A DNA stretch of 64,000 nucleotides, taken from contig JAFJTR010000078.1 in assembly GCA_022559985.1 (NCBI GenBank), positions 62,001-126,000 on the forward strand, written 5' to 3'. Shown in pieces: positions 31,897 through 43,845 of this stretch. Each line of letters starts with the position of its first letter. Position 1 is the stretch's first letter. Both the position numbers and the translations under genes were made by a program. This stretch comes from Parastagonospora avenae f. sp. tritici 18332-5 (taxonomy: Eukaryota > Ascomycota > Dothideomycetes > Pleosporales > Phaeosphaeriaceae). The notes beneath the pieces were generated by a model. It was not told where the DNA came from. It made no database searches and worked only from the letters and a program-made list of their open reading frames with translations.

Positions 31897-34800
31897 ATGG
31901 CAGACGAGCAACCGCCGCCACCTCCGCCGCCGCAAGACATGGATCCCGAAAAGGTAGATGAGCTCTCTAGACGTCCACCAAAGCGAGTCGCTGACGAAGA
32001 CCTTTCGCAGATCCGTGCAAAGCGCCTTGCGAAGCTCGGGGGCCCCGCGAATCCGAATGGAAGCTCACAGTCCGCTTCAGCAGCCCCGTCAGCCCCAGCA
32101 TCGAGCAGCTCGTCGCCGAAACCTTCAGAAGCCCAGGCACCGCCGCCGAAACCGTCGCCTCAACCCGCACCAACCGCGAATCCGTTCTCCCAGCTGGGCA
32201 TAAAGGCGGAAGGCGTGCCCAAGTCTTCCATCAACATCAAGCCCAAGGCCGCGCAGCCGTCAAGTAGCGGGCCCCCACCACAGCCTGCAGCCAAGGCTCA
32301 GGACGTCAGTATCGAGACGTGGGAGGATCGCACACTCGGCAGCCTCTTCCGGATAACTCTGGACCAGAACCGTACACACGACACGCATGGACACAGCCTG
32401 TACTTCGCATCGACGACCAAAGATGATTTGGAGGCAGATGGCAAGCCACTTCGTTTCACGACGGACATGCTGGATTCGGTCATCCTGGAGTCAGCGTCGA
32501 GCCACAGCCAAGGCTCAGCATTGGAATATCTGCTGGGCTGCTGGAAGCGCGTGTCCAAGCAATTCAAGAGCTTGACCAGCAAGAGCGACCCAAAGCACGA
32601 AATCGTCAAGGAAGCTCGACGGCTATGCTTCAGCTACTGCGTCTTTGCTGCGACTATGCCAGACATGTTCGGCGAAGAGATGCCTCCCACAAACGCGCTG
32701 GCTGACCACATTTTGCTCGGTCCCGATGACGACCGTGGCATCTGCTACGACTTCCTTACAGAGGCTAGCCACCGAATGGGCGAAGACGACTCTGTAAAAG
32801 AAGCTTTGGTAGGCGCCATGGAGGATGTAAGTCGGCGACTGGTGAAAGTTTCCATGAATGGCGACTATAGGCCGTTCATGCTCATGCTTCGAGTTTTCAT
32901 TCGCTTCCCGCCACTTGTAGCGGCGCTGGCACAGTCCGAAACATTTCTACCGATGGACATAGAGGCGCAGCAGATCGAGACAAGCTCGTTCCTGGGTCCA
33001 TTCTTCCGTCTGTCCCCCATGCAAGGCGAAGTGGCGCTCAACTATTTCGCTGGTTCCGCGTCCCAAGACAAGGGCCTGATTGCAAACGCGCAGCGAGCTC
33101 TACGCATGACGCTCCAGACCCACCAGGATGAGTTGCTTGACATTGCCAATGCTTTCATCAAGAACAAGGAGTCGCGAGAGAAAATGCTGGACTGGTTTGC
33201 CCTGACTGTAAACAAAAACCACAAACGACGCGCTATGCAGGTTGACCCCAAGATAGTTTCGTCTGACGGGTTCATGGTGAATGTTACCGTCATTCTCGAT
33301 CGTCTATGCGAGCCCTTCATGGATGCGTCTTTCTCCAAGATTGATCGCATCGAGGTTGATTATTTACGGCGATCGCCACGCGTCGACATCAAGGATGAAA
33401 CCAAGATAAACGCAGACGACAAGGCCTCAGAAGAGTTCTACAGCGAAAGCGCGAGCGGCACGAATAACTTCATCAGTGAGGTTTTCTTCCTGACTGTGGC
33501 TGCGCACCACTACGGAACCGAGGCCGCAAATGCGAAGCTGTCCAACCTACAAAAGGACGTAAAGTATCTCACGAAGGAGCTTGCCAGGATCGAGACCGAG
33601 CGACACAAGTATGCCTCGGTTCCGGCACAACTGGCGATATTCGACAACCATGTGCAGAAGCTCAAAAATCAGATTGAGCGGGGTCAGTGTACTATATTGG
33701 CGATTCAAGGTGTCTTGCTTGATGAGACTACCCAAGCACGCTCGATGCAGCTCATGCGATATGTAATTGTATGGCTTTTGCGGCTCGCGTCGCCAGGTAC
33801 AGCTTTTCCGAAACAGGAGTTACAGCTGCCGCTACCTCAAGAGCAGTCTACAGCGTTCAAGTGCCTCCCGGAGTACTTCGTCGAAGACATCGTTGGCAAC
33901 TTCAAGTTCATTACACGATGGATGCCGCACATTGTTACCTCAACCCAGTGCGAGGAGCTCGTGAAGATTTGCATCGCGTTCTTGAGGAGTTCGGAATACA
34001 TCAAGAACCCATACCTCAAGTCTGGCCTAGTCACGATTCTCTACCATGGCGTGTGGGCCATTCCTGGACGACCCAAGGGTGTACTTGGTGACACCTTGTT
34101 TGCTCACGACTTTGCGACGAAGCACCTGCTGCATGCATTGATGAAGTTCTACATCGAGTGTGAGAGCACTGGGACCCACACGCAATTCTACGACAAGTTC
34201 AACATTCGTTACGAGATCTTCCAGGTAATCAAGTGTATATGGCCAAACACCATGTACCGTGAGAATCTCGCAACAGAGGCAAGGTATGTATCTTCGAACT
34301 CATTGATCGCTTCAGAAACTAACACATCCAAGGGTCAACCTCGCGTTCTTCGTCCAGTTCGTCAACCTCCTCCTCAATGATGTTACTTTCGTGCTCGACG
34401 AATCCTTCACAGCCTTCAAGGAGATCCATGACATCTCCAAGCTCCTCGAAGACTCACCCGCCGATATGGATCAAGCCGCCCGACAAGAAAACGAAGAAAA
34501 GCTCTCTGCAGCCCAGGGCAAAGCCAAGTCGTACATGCAACTCACCAACGAAACAGTCGCCATGCTTAAGCTCTTCACTGAAGCGCTTGCAGACTCCTTC
34601 ACGAAGAAGGAAGTTGTTGTACGTCTAGCTCACATGCTCGACTACAACCTCGAAGCTCTCGTCGGCCCCAAGCGTGCATCCCTTAGGGTTAAGAACCCAG
34701 AGGACTACGGCTGGAATCCGCGACAGATGCTGGCAGAAGTCACAGACGTATACCTAAACTTGCAAGGCAAGCAGTCTTTCGTCGAAGCTGTGGCTACAGA

Positions 34801-35239
34801 TGGACGTGCCTACCGCCCAGAATACTGGACCGAAGCTCATCGCACTCTGGCACGTTATGCGCTCAAGAGCCCTGAGCAATTAAAGGAGTGGGAGACCATG
34901 GCATCTGCAATCGAGACCGCGAAGACACGTGCAGATATTGAAGAGGCCGATTTGGGAGACATACCAGACGAGTATGAGGACCCGCTTATGGCGACACTCA
35001 TGGAAGATCCCGTCATCCTACCCATCAGTAAGATCGTCGTTGACCGCAGCACGATTCAGAGCCATCTGTTGAGTGATCCTCATGACCCGTTCAACCGCAC
35101 GCCGCTTAAGCTGGAAGATGTCATCCCAAATGACGAGCTTAGAGACGAGATTGCGAATTGGAAGGCGAATCGCCTGGCGCAGAAGATTGAGGAGCGTAGA
35201 GTAGTGGAGGCGGGTGGCGAACCGATGGACACATCATAG
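31897..35239 (+). CDS. UFD2: Ubiquitin chain elongation factor E4, UFD2 type
   Basis: Exons 31897-34283 and 34333-35239 around a 49-nt phase-2 intron give 1097 residues. The first 150 residues are Pro/Ser/Gln-rich and disordered. Next comes the long helical E4 core (TLGSLFRITLDQ, FFRLSPMQGEVALNYF, then VNLAFFVQFVNLLLNDVTFVLDESF across the splice, and RLAHMLDYNLEALVGPK). The U-box lies at about residues 1008-1075 (DEYEDPLMATLMEDPVILP, VVDRSTIQSHLL, DPFNRTPL). UFD2 extends ubiquitin chains on substrates already marked, works with Cdc48/p97, and feeds them to the proteasome, including ERAD and stress clients. The ATG was taken at MADEQPPPP because nothing upstream is conserved. A 27-bp overlap of repeats in the Pro tract was not seen. 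Confidence 0.94.
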
Positions 35240-35480
35240 AGGTTTGCTAGGCCAGCATTCCAATCCAGAAGAAGTGCATTTGTGGCGTCTGGGCTTCGAT
35301 ATGTTAACGGATCCCGTGTCTTGGGGATGTAACGTGGGCATGCATAGATAAACGACTGTGGCTGCACGCATACGCTGTTTTCAATTCCGCCCACATAGAT
35401 GATATCATGAATGAATCATTAGGCTTTACAATACATCAAGACTGTTATACAATTTTTGTGGCACTGATCTAGTCATACTC

Positions 35481-36086
35481 TTAAGCACTCTTCTCTTCTC
35501 TCTCCCTCTTCCCAAACGTATATGCTAATCCACACCCGACGATGTTGACGGCACAGAGTGCGAGAGAAGCACCTCTTACTGCACCGCGTACGGTGAACTT
35601 GTTCTTGAGACCCTAGTCCAATGAATCAGTTTGTCTCCGGTTTGTCAAGGTAACTCAAAACTTACTTGTGACCGGCGCATGGCGAGCAAAGCGTACAGGC
35701 CACTCCAAGCTGCAGTGACACCCGCAGCATCGGCCTTGTAGTTGGAAAGGTTTAGATAGGATGAGAAAAGTAGGATTGGTGGGAAGAGCATGGGAAGAGG
35801 TTGGAAGGGGCGTGCATGTTGGGCGGTTATAAGAGTTGCCAGAAGTGTTGGAGGGACGGAGTTTTCTGTGATGTTTGTTAGGATGGATGCTGTCTTTGGG
35901 AGTTGATTTCATGGTAAACTGAACACATGTGCCTGGACCCTTGATGTGCAGCACATGAGTCGATATCCAAAGATGTATAAAGATGTGTATGCAGCACGTG
36001 AGTGCCTAGGTGAAGAAGCTGGTGAACGTACCTCCCCAATTTCTTAGCGACTGGAGTGCTGATTGCTTTGCTGGTTCGGCGGCCAT
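35481..36086 (-). CDS. Small predicted membrane protein, unknown family
   Basis: Three exons (36032-36086, 35666-35889, 35481-35612) give 136 residues, though no single exon is long enough to stand out as an ORF. Splice sites are good (GTACGT...ACAG, GTAAGT...CTAG) and phases agree. The chain starts MAAEPAKQSALQSLRNWG, has two or three hydrophobic stretches (a weaker one around PLPMLFPPILLFSSYL, then AAGVTAAWSGLYALLAM and ASLALCAVNIVGCGLAYTFG) and ends in a charged tail (KREREEKSA). The layout suggests a small mitochondrial or ER membrane protein. I do not recognise the family. Its 3' end lies 241 bp from the convergent UFD2 stop, and it shares a promoter region with HLJ1. Confidence 0.65.
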
Positions 36087-36413
36087 TGTGAATTGTGTGA
36101 TTATCGTAGAGGAGCAAGGATGCAAGGTGTTTGCACAGCGCAAAAGAGTGAATTGAAAGCCGAGTTTAATGACGTCCGGGGTCAATTAAGCGCGGTGGCC
36201 CGTGTCATCCCGGCGCCTACACCTCCAGACTTCTGGACAGATGCGCGGACCCGTATCGAGTACCGGAGCCTACAACTCGACCACACTCCACCTACCAGCG
36301 CCAACATCAACACAACGCCTACGACACACAACCGGCCTCGAGTGCGCCTGTGAATATAACCCCCCTGCCCACGCGGCGCCTTTCTCGCACCACCCTCCCC
36401 TCACACCACAACA
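36087..36413. promoter_or_regulatory. Divergent promoter, small membrane protein / HLJ1
   Basis: A 327-bp interval between outward-facing genes. The HLJ1-proximal half is C-rich, as in fungal leader sequences. Confidence 0.45.
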
Positions 36414-37516
36414 ATGTCCGGCAAATCGTCCGGCGCGCAACCACAGAACAGCGACGCCAAATCCCGCAGCCACCACGACGGCAGCAGTGGGCGCGCCTTC
36501 ACCGTTGAACAGAAAGCGGCAGTAATACGTATAAAACGCTGCACACCCACAGCTTACTACGAAATCCTCGGTCTTGAAGCCGTAAAATCCACATGCAGCG
36601 ATAGCGACATCAAAAAGGCGTACCGGAAACTGAGTCTATTGACGCACCCTGACAAGAATGGCTACGAGGGTGCGGACGATGCGTTCAAGCTAGTCAGCAA
36701 GGCGTTCCAGGTCCTGAGCGATCCGGATAAGAAGAAGAAATACGACCAGTTTGGAGGGGATCCAGATGCGAGGTTTAACCCAGCGACGGCAGCAGGAGGT
36801 GGATTTGGAGGAGGAGGCGGTGGTGGTGGATTCCCACGAGGGGGAGGATTCCAAGAAGAAATGACACCAGAAGAGTTGTTTAGACAGTTCTTTGGCGGGG
36901 CTTTTGGAGGGCCATTTGGTACGTAACGTCTCAAACACCTACAGAGGAACACTCACTGACATGCACAACTATAGGCGGCATGGACACCGGCCCCGGCTTC
37001 GTCTTCAACCTCGGCGGCGGCCCCGGCATCCGCGTCCACCAATTCGGCGGCGGCGCCCCCCGACGACGACCCGGAACAGCACAACCCCCCGGCACCGAAC
37101 CCCAAGCCTCCCTTAGCTCCACAATCTCCAACCTCCTCCCGCTCCTCTTCCTCTTCGTGCTCCCGCTACTCTCCTCGCTCTTCTCCAGCACCGCCGACGT
37201 CGGCCCCAAAGTCGTCTTCGAAACGCCGCGACACCCCATGACCAAGGAGCGCATAACGTCGAGATTGAAGGTCCAGTACTTTGTCGACCCCAGAGAGGTG
37301 CACGAGTACAACCCCAAGAAGTGGCGGAAATTAGATGAAGAGGCGGAGCAGCAATATGTCCACGGATTATCGGTGCGGTGCCAGCACGAGCAGAACCAGC
37401 AGCGGCGAATGATGGAAGACGCACAGGGGTGGTTTTACATTGACCAGGAGGCCATGGACCGCGCGCGGAAAATGGAGCTGAAGAATTGTAGAAAGTTGAA
37501 GAAGATGGGGTTGTGA
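36414..37516 (+). CDS. HLJ1: ER membrane J-domain co-chaperone, HLJ1/DNAJB12 type
   Basis: Exons 36414-36918 and 36975-37516 (56-nt phase-1 intron) give 348 residues. The J-domain (TAYYEILGL..IKKAYRKLSLLTHPDKN) has its HPD motif at residues 78-80. A Gly/Phe-rich segment follows, then one membrane helix (SNLLPLLFLFVLPLLSSLF) and the C-terminal DUF1977-type region (Y.VHGLSVRCQHEQ..). This is the DnaJB12/Hlj1 plan: a tail-anchored ER protein with its J-domain in the cytosol, recruiting Hsp70 to misfolded membrane proteins for ERAD. UFD2, a downstream ERAD factor, lies two genes away, but I see no evidence that the closeness is functional. Confidence 0.92.
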
Positions 37517-37902
37517 GGTACGACGCGTTGCGGTGTTGTGATTATAGTAGGTGCGTTTCTGGATATTGTTGATAATGGGGCCAGTGGGTGCTTTTCGAAC
37601 GAGTTGAGATAGATATCATGGCTTGCATGGCGCATCGGGGCGTTGGAGAGAAAAGAAGAGGCATTGCTTTGGCGAGTCTAGATTCTTGGCTTTGTCCGGC
37701 GAGGAGTCTCGTAACATATCTTCAATCTGATCGTATACGAGACTACAGGCCTCACTCGTACTACATACAAATCACCAAATTCTCGGTTATGAGTCTTACT
37801 CCCGTCACCATGTCTTACAGTGTATTGGTTTCTCCTCTTCCGTGCAACTAATGACTTTAACTACGGGTATCCACTACACAACTTCACTCTTTCTACTCCA
37901 CT
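37517..37902. other. Intergenic, convergent 3' ends of HLJ1 and MVD1
   Basis: No gene seen; 3' flanks only. Confidence 0.5.
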
Positions 37903-39099
37903 CTAAGCACTGGTAACAGGCTCACCCTTCTCATCAATCAAGCTCTCCTCCGTCTGGACAGGACCCTCTCCAACACCAGTAAGGATGATCCTGCTAACAC
38001 CCTCTTCAAGCATCGCAATAGCGGGTCCAGCCTCAGTCTTGACCTTCTCAAGCGCCTCAGCGTTTGCCTGCACCTTACCTCCCCTCTCTCCCTGCCATCC
38101 ATCCTTCTCGCCCAAGATAGTCTTGAAGAGGCCAGCGACCTCCTTCTCGTTCTCCTCTTCGTAGTACACGACGGCATTCGGGCCCGCGTCAAAAGTGTAC
38201 GCCGCAATAATCTTCCCCGCAGCAGCATTGATAGCCTCAACAACCTTGATAGCCGCACGCGAAATGTCATTGAGGTAGAAAATCGGCGGGAACGTGTCGA
38301 GACACGTAGCGTGGAAGGAGTTTGAGTCCATCATGGCCAGTTTGCCAAAAGCCTCAAAGTCCTTGTTCTGGATCGCTTCCTGCATTTCCTTCATGCGCTT
38401 GGGTACCGTCTCGGCGGCGCGAGATTGAAACAGAGTCGACGTCGCGACGGTGGTTTGCATGCCTGTTGTGCTCGACACGCCCTTTTTCGCGGCACTGACG
38501 ACGAGGATCACGGCGCGCATATTGGGCCAGTGCGATGCGGGAGCGACCTGGAAAGCCACGCTGTCGCTGCCGTCGGTGGCCGAGCCTTGCTCCCAGCCTA
38601 CATAGCCGCCGAACAGACTCCTACATGCGGAGCCAGAGCCTTGCCGTGCGATGCGGGACAGGTCGGTGGGCGAGGAGGGGAGGGCGTAGAGGTTGGCGAT
38701 GGCGCGGACGAGAGCGGCGAATCCGGCAGCTGAACTAGCCAGACCAGCAGCGGTGGGGAAGTTGTTCTCCGAAACAATGCGGAGAGGGAGATCGGCGAGT
38801 TTGGGCAGGCTCGAGTCCTTCTCTTCTAGTTGTTTGCGGAGAGCACGTAGCTCGCGGAAGCAGGCTTGTGTTCGCGCACCAGACACATCTTGAGACTGGC
38901 CGTTGAGGAAGAGGGCGTCTTGGCTGGGGTAGGTAGAGGAGCAAGACGCGGTGGTGTGCGTGCGGAGATCGGCTTGCGAAAGGGTCACGCTGAGGGACGA
39001 GTTGGTGGGGAGGTTGAGTTTGGGGTCACGCTTTCCCCAGTATTTTATGACGGCGATGTTGACCGGGGCGGTGGTGCTGGCTCGGTGGATGTCTGACAT
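37903..39099 (-). CDS. MVD1: Diphosphomevalonate decarboxylase
   Basis: A single exon gives 398 residues. This GHMP-superfamily enzyme converts mevalonate diphosphate to isopentenyl diphosphate with ATP and release of CO2, the last mevalonate-pathway step before isoprenoids, ergosterol and prenyl groups (including the one on RHO1). Signatures are APVNIAVIKYWGKRD, LPTNSSLSVTL, the ATP-binding loop NFPTAAGLASSAAGF, SACRSLFGGYVGW and the catalytic Asp in YTFDAGPNAV. The ATG at 39099 (MSDIHRASTT) matches homologue starts; the frame extends five codons upstream without an ATG. Cytosolic, or peroxisomal in some organisms. Divergent to the heme lyase gene. Confidence 0.95.
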   Translation of the reverse strand: MSDIHRASTTAPVNIAVIKYWGKRDPKLNLPTNSSLSVTLSQADLRTHTTASCSSTYPSQDALFLNGQSQDVSGARTQACFRELRALRKQLEEKDSSLPKLADLPLRIVSENNFPTAAGLASSAAGFAALVRAIANLYALPSSPTDLSRIARQGSGSACRSLFGGYVGWEQGSATDGSDSVAFQVAPASHWPNMRAVILVVSAAKKGVSSTTGMQTTVATSTLFQSRAAETVPKRMKEMQEAIQNKDFEAFGKLAMMDSNSFHATCLDTFPPIFYLNDISRAAIKVVEAINAAAGKIIAAYTFDAGPNAVVYYEEENEKEVAGLFKTILGEKDGWQGERGGKVQANAEALEKVKTEAGPAIAMLEEGVSRIILTGVGEGPVQTEESLIDEKGEPVTSA

Positions 39100-39464
39100 G
39101 ATGGCTGAAGTCAATTAACAGTCGTGGTTGTGAAAGGAGTAGGGTTCGGACGGAAAATGGTGGGGTGGTATTGTCTATGCAGGGTCTTGGTGGGATGCTC
39201 AAGACGAACTCGACAGGAACGTCCCGTGAACAATCTGAAGATATTCAAGATATAACAAAGAAGATGAAAAGCGTAGAGAAATCCTTTTATCCTCTTAGAT
39301 CTATACTAAAATGGTAGAGCACATGAACTTCACGTCCCCTCCAAAGCGGTGAACAAGCATGCCAGCCAATCAGGCATGTCCGGATTCCGAAGCTCTAACT
39401 TTTTGTACTCCACCGCCGTCACCATCCCGAGTCCGACATCTTCAACCCCCACAACCTCACAACA
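39100..39464. promoter_or_regulatory. Divergent promoter MVD1 / CYT2
   Basis: A 365-bp interval between outward-facing genes. No clear TATA box or repeated element was noted. Confidence 0.45.
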
Positions 39465-40268
39465 ATGTCCTCCCAAGACGAATCAGCAGCCGTCTGCCCC
39501 GTCGACCACAAAACACGAGAAGCATGGCTCGCCCAGGCCCGCACAAATGGCACGCCGACCGCAAGCCCACATGCTAGCACACCTTCACCACCACCCGCGC
39601 CGGCCCAGGCGCAAACCTCCAGTCCAGTCCAAACATCCTGCGACTCCTCCACACTCGACCAATCCAACTCCTCTCCCGCCCCAACCTCCACATCCATCCT
39701 TTCGCAACTCAAACTCGCCACCGACCGCGAAGTCAGCACAATACCACGGGCCCTACCCTCAGCTTCCGACACCCCAGCGCGCCCCGCCAACAACGAGCGC
39801 GACACGGCCCCCGACAAGAAAACCGGCAACTGGATCTACCCGTCGGAGCAAATGTTCTTCGACGCCATGCGCCGCAAGTCCTTCGACCCGGAAGCCAGCG
39901 ACATGCGCACCATTGTGCCGATCCACAACGCCGTCAACGAGCGCGCATGGTACGAGATCAAGAAGTGGGAAGCCGGTAAATCAGACACGTGTGGTGGGCC
40001 CAAGCTTGCGAGTTTCTCGGGGCTCTCGACGAGTTTGACGCCTAGGGCACGGTGGCGCAGTCTGATGGGCTATCAGACGCCGTTTGATCGGCATGATTGG
40101 GTCGTGGATCGGTGTGGGGAGAAGATTGAGTATGTTATTGATTTCTATGCGGGAGGGGGGAGTGGGGCGAAGAAGGGGGAGGGACTCAATTTCTATCTGG
40201 ATGTGAGGCCGAAGCTGAATAGTTTCGAGGGGTGGAAGATGAGGGTTGCGAGGTATTGGGGGTTCTAG
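39465..40268 (+). CDS. CYT2: Cytochrome c/c1 heme lyase
   Basis: A single exon gives 267 residues. A Cys-Pro-Val heme-regulatory motif sits at 11-13. A Ser/Thr/Pro/Ala-rich stretch fills residues 25-115. The conserved catalytic part then runs from NWIYPSEQMFFDAM through IVPIHNAVNERAW (His154, the position of the heme-ligand His in this family), PKLASF..LTPRARW, PFDRHDWVVDR, YVIDFYAG and FYLDVRP. These enzymes attach heme to the CxxCH cysteines of apocytochromes in the mitochondrial intermembrane space. The form MRTIVPIHNAVNER with a single CPV motif resembles Cyt2 (cytochrome c1) more than Cyc3 (cytochrome c); that choice is less certain than the family. Confidence 0.88.
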   Translation: MSSQDESAAVCPVDHKTREAWLAQARTNGTPTASPHASTPSPPPAPAQAQTSSPVQTSCDSSTLDQSNSSPAPTSTSILSQLKLATDREVSTIPRALPSASDTPARPANNERDTAPDKKTGNWIYPSEQMFFDAMRRKSFDPEASDMRTIVPIHNAVNERAWYEIKKWEAGKSDTCGGPKLASFSGLSTSLTPRARWRSLMGYQTPFDRHDWVVDRCGEKIEYVIDFYAGGGSGAKKGEGLNFYLDVRPKLNSFEGWKMRVARYWGF

Positions 40269-40579
40269 ACTCGAGGAGAAAGACGTGTATGATAGGGATG
40301 TACGATGTGGCGAAAGCATTTTGTATTATATATGCATGACATAGAGGCGCTATGAACTGGCTGCTTCAAAACTTTAGAGGTAAATCTTCTTATATGCGAA
40401 GATATAGACCGTTTGGATCATAAAGCCAGAATAAGACAATATTAAAGCTTCGCTGTGAACGTGATATGCAACGTCTTGAAATGACTGTAACAAACTCAAC
40501 CCAAACTGTCAAGCAACGCCATGGTATCAAAGTGCTCCCTTCGCCCGTATATACACTCCGCTCTTCCTTGCAACTTGAA
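40269..40579. other. Intergenic, convergent 3' ends
   Basis: Only 3' flanks of CYT2 and the syntaxin gene; nothing else seen. Confidence 0.5.
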
Positions 40580-41454
40580 TCAATCCAGTGTGACTGCCAG
40601 CACAATGATAACCAACACCATGCCCAGAATCAACAACAGAATGCATGCCTTGCTCCTGGCGCTCTTCTGGTAGTTGCTTGCTTGCTTCAGGTTCACATGC
40701 GCTCCCTGACTTGCGTCATGCGTAACCTCGACATTTTCTTCAATAATGTCCAACTGCGCACCCTGCTCATGCACCATGTGCGCGACATCTCTGAACAACT
40801 CGTTCAATTCCCCCACGCTCTGTTCGATGTTGCGGATCTCGGATTCGCGCTCGATGATGAGGGATTCTTGGAAGTCGACTTCGTCTTGGTTGGCGAGGCG
40901 GAGCTGTTCTTGCTCTTGCTGTTGGTGGGTGCCAAAGTCGCCGCCTGACCGCTCTTCACTCGGGGACTGTGCGTCTAGCGCTGCGCGGGCAGCTTGTGCA
41001 GAAGACTTCTCTTTCTCAAGAGCGGCCTTTTGGAGTTGTTGGAATTCTTGGAGCGAGGCGCGGAATTCACGCTGGAGCTTGGACTGAGTGAACTTCTGGG
41101 AGGGCTGGGGGGATGTTAGCTCTCAGTTCTCCCTGGCTATGCGAGGCAGCGGCATACTCCCACGTCAGGCCAGGTGGTGATCTTCTTGATACCCTCGCCA
41201 ATCTCTTTGAAGGTGTCGGATGTCTCTTCCACCGTCGTCTTCACGCGCTCTCGTACGCGGGGTGTCTCGTGCTTTGTACCGAGCTTGGCCACCTCGGTTG
41301 ATAGGCGGGCGACGTTGCGGGTGAGGGCAAAGAGGTCATCCGACAGCTTGCTGGCGAAGTCGCGGAACTCTGGATCGTCGGCATACTGGGGATCATCGCT
41401 TCGGCGGAAGTTGGTCGGTTGCGACTCCAGGTTGGACGAGTGTTGGAAAGACAT
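40580..41454 (-). CDS. PEP12: Endosomal/vacuolar Qa-SNARE, syntaxin 7 / Pep12 type
   Basis: Exons 41158-41454 and 40580-41104 (53-nt phase-0 intron) give 273 residues. The N-terminal helical bundle (FRDFASKLSDDLFALTRNVARLSTEVAKLG) is followed by a linker rich in Glu, Gln and Lys. The SNARE helix (IIERESEIRNIEQSVGELNELFRDVAHMV..) has the zero-layer Gln in HEQGAQLD (about residue 213), which makes it a Qa-SNARE. A C-terminal membrane anchor runs from about 253. The syntaxin-7/Pep12 group mediates fusion of Golgi-derived and endocytic vesicles with late endosomes and vacuoles. Vam3 is a close alternative because some fungi have a single protein for both roles. Divergent to NDC1. Confidence 0.88.
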
Positions 41455-41838
41455 GGCGCTGTGCAGGAGGCGGGCGTGCTCCTATGGTTCTGAGGAGGGT
41501 TTCTGAGGCTATTCCAGGCTATGCGACCAGACTTCAGTAATGTAGCAGCCTGGAGAGGTCGTGTGTGGGGAAGGAGGTCGTCGCCTGGAGGCTGGAGGTT
41601 CCTGGCAATGACGAATGGCGCAGCCGCACGAGACGTCTTGGCGCGCGGCGGAACGACTCGTTAGCTCCGTTGACTTGTGTTTGTTTGACCTGCAAAGAGT
41701 GAAGTCAAGCACAGCGCTGCCCTTCCATCCCCTCCTTTTCGGGCACAGCAACGCCCTCCACGCTCTTTAGCCAGGCCATGATATAGTTCCCTCGACTCCT
41801 TGACCCGCCTTTCTCCCACATCTCCGCCCGTCGCAAAC
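41455..41838. promoter_or_regulatory. Divergent promoter PEP12-like / NDC1
   Basis: A 384-bp interval between outward-facing genes. It carries C/T-rich leader sequence near NDC1. No other feature seen. Confidence 0.45.
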
Positions 41839-43845
41839 ATGGCACTCCCAACCCTAGGAGCGCAGGTGCGCCCGTACCGCGACTTCCTCACTCCAGCTCT
41901 GCACAGGAGATTCACCAAAGCTAGCCGATATACGCTACTGCTATGCTATTTCATTGCGTGTTTCATGGGAGAGTGGGATAATGGTGAGCTGGAGTCATTT
42001 GCATGTTGGAGGGGCGCATACTGATACTTCACAGCACTCTGGCTATGGTTCCCCATTGGCCCCACAGGCATCCGCACGCTGATGATCTTCCTGCCTGCTC
42101 TGATAATCTACGTCCTTCGAGTCGCGCAATGGCATGTCGGCGAGCGCCACACATCCACACGCTTCGAGACCGCCCAAAATTACTTCTTCCGCAAATCCAC
42201 CGTCCTCACCCTCGCATTCTACGCTTTCTCGGCATGGCTGTACGGAGAGGTTTACATATGGTCGCGACCTAGCCAGTCCAAGCTCGGCTTCACCGACATG
42301 GGGCGCGCACACGAGCGCTTGAAGCTCAATGAGCGGCCGCTCTACTTGCGGCTCTTGTTCTTCTTCCTGGCTGTTGTCCAAACCGCTACCCACCTTTGGG
42401 AGGACTATGACTCTATTCGCGTGCCGGCAATGAAACCAAGAAAGAACAGTGACGATTCCACTATCGCCATACCAGCAGGAACATCATCCAAACCCAGACA
42501 GACCCTTGTCAAGATGCTCCCCAGCCTTTTTCTAACCTCAGGAATCCTCACCGCATCTTCGCTGGTGGCTGGCACGTTTCTCTACTTCATTGGACCTCGC
42601 CACCTGATCTGGGACTACTATTACAGCTTCAGCCGCACCTTTATCAGCTTGTCAAAGACGTCTAAACCTACTGGAGTTGCACCGTTCATGCCACTCGTGT
42701 GGGGCTTCCTACTTGAAGGAAGTTTACTCGTTGCTCTATGGCAATTTGTGAATAAAGCCTTCGACCTGTATATTGCTCAGGAGCCCCTGAAGAATGATCA
42801 GCCCATCACGAACGACTCAAAGGACCCTAACGGAACGCTCCTGAACGGTCTCAAATCGAAGAAGGAAGCTGTCAAGGTAGGCGAAGATCATCACAGAACA
42901 TAAATTAGAGTTAACATGAATTAGGCCATTGCACTTTGGGAGCTTGCTCTAATCACGGACTCCTTCCCTGAGCGTCGAAAGACCATTTACGGCGAGCTTG
43001 AGCGCAAGAAGGCACCAACCTTCCAGCAGGTCACTGACATCTGTCTGGCTGAGATCAAGTTCCTCATCGAACGCTTGAACGTCGCGCTTGACCCAACCTG
43101 GCGCCCGCAGCCTTCTACTGGCACACGACAGCCATCTCCACCGGTGCAACTCGTTCCACAAATCTCTCAACCCCTCAAAGTTGACCAAATCGCGGCCGCA
43201 CCATCGAAGCCTACCTCAAAATGGGAACAAGTCTCGGATACAGCAGCCAGTATTGCCAAATCACACAGCGCGCCTGGCAATGCGCAGCAAGCATATGGCC
43301 GCGAAGCCCTCAACAAGGGTCTCAAAAAGGCACAGGAAGGAAAAGAACAAGCGGAAATTGCCGTCGGAACATACTACAACAAACTCGTATCGTCCCCTCT
43401 TGGTTGGCCGTTCCGCCATTCTCTTCAACGCACCGCCAGCGTCATCGTGCTCGGCGCACCCTATTCGCGCATCTCTCTCATTTGTAACGCGATCACCGCT
43501 CTGACCAATCTCACGACATTCTCCCTCAAGCAAGACGAACTTGGTCACTTCCACCACGGCGTGCCATCTATCATCCGCATCTTCACAACCGCCATTAACA
43601 AGATTGACGACTACATGGCCGCTGTTCAGGTTCACTGGAGCGACTATGAGTCCCTCAAGAAGCCAGAGGTTGAGCGCAAGAACGTGCCGCAGGTCAATGA
43701 AGTCAGGGAATGTTTGAGAGAGGGTCTAGAAAGGATTCTGGGAACGTTCAACGAGTTCTTGGGAGGCATGGGATTGAGCAAACTGGAGATCTTGGACGCA
43801 AAGAAGGCGATTGGCACGAGGGCACCGGAGATGATTCAGGCTTGA
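41839..43845 (+). CDS. NDC1: Transmembrane nucleoporin Ndc1
   Basis: Exons 41839-41983, 42035-42876 and 42925-43845 (51- and 48-nt introns) give 635 residues. The first about 260 residues hold six hydrophobic segments, and the rest is a soluble helical domain, the plan of Ndc1 and its fungal orthologues (YRDFLTPALHRRFTKASRY at the start, then WFPIGPTGIRTLMIF, AIALWELALITDSFPERRKTIY, and INKIDDYMAAVQVHWSDYE near the end). Ndc1 anchors nuclear pore complexes and, in fungi, inserts spindle pole bodies into the nuclear envelope. The segment of residues 400-440 between the domains is Pro/Ser-rich and less conserved. Confidence 0.88.
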
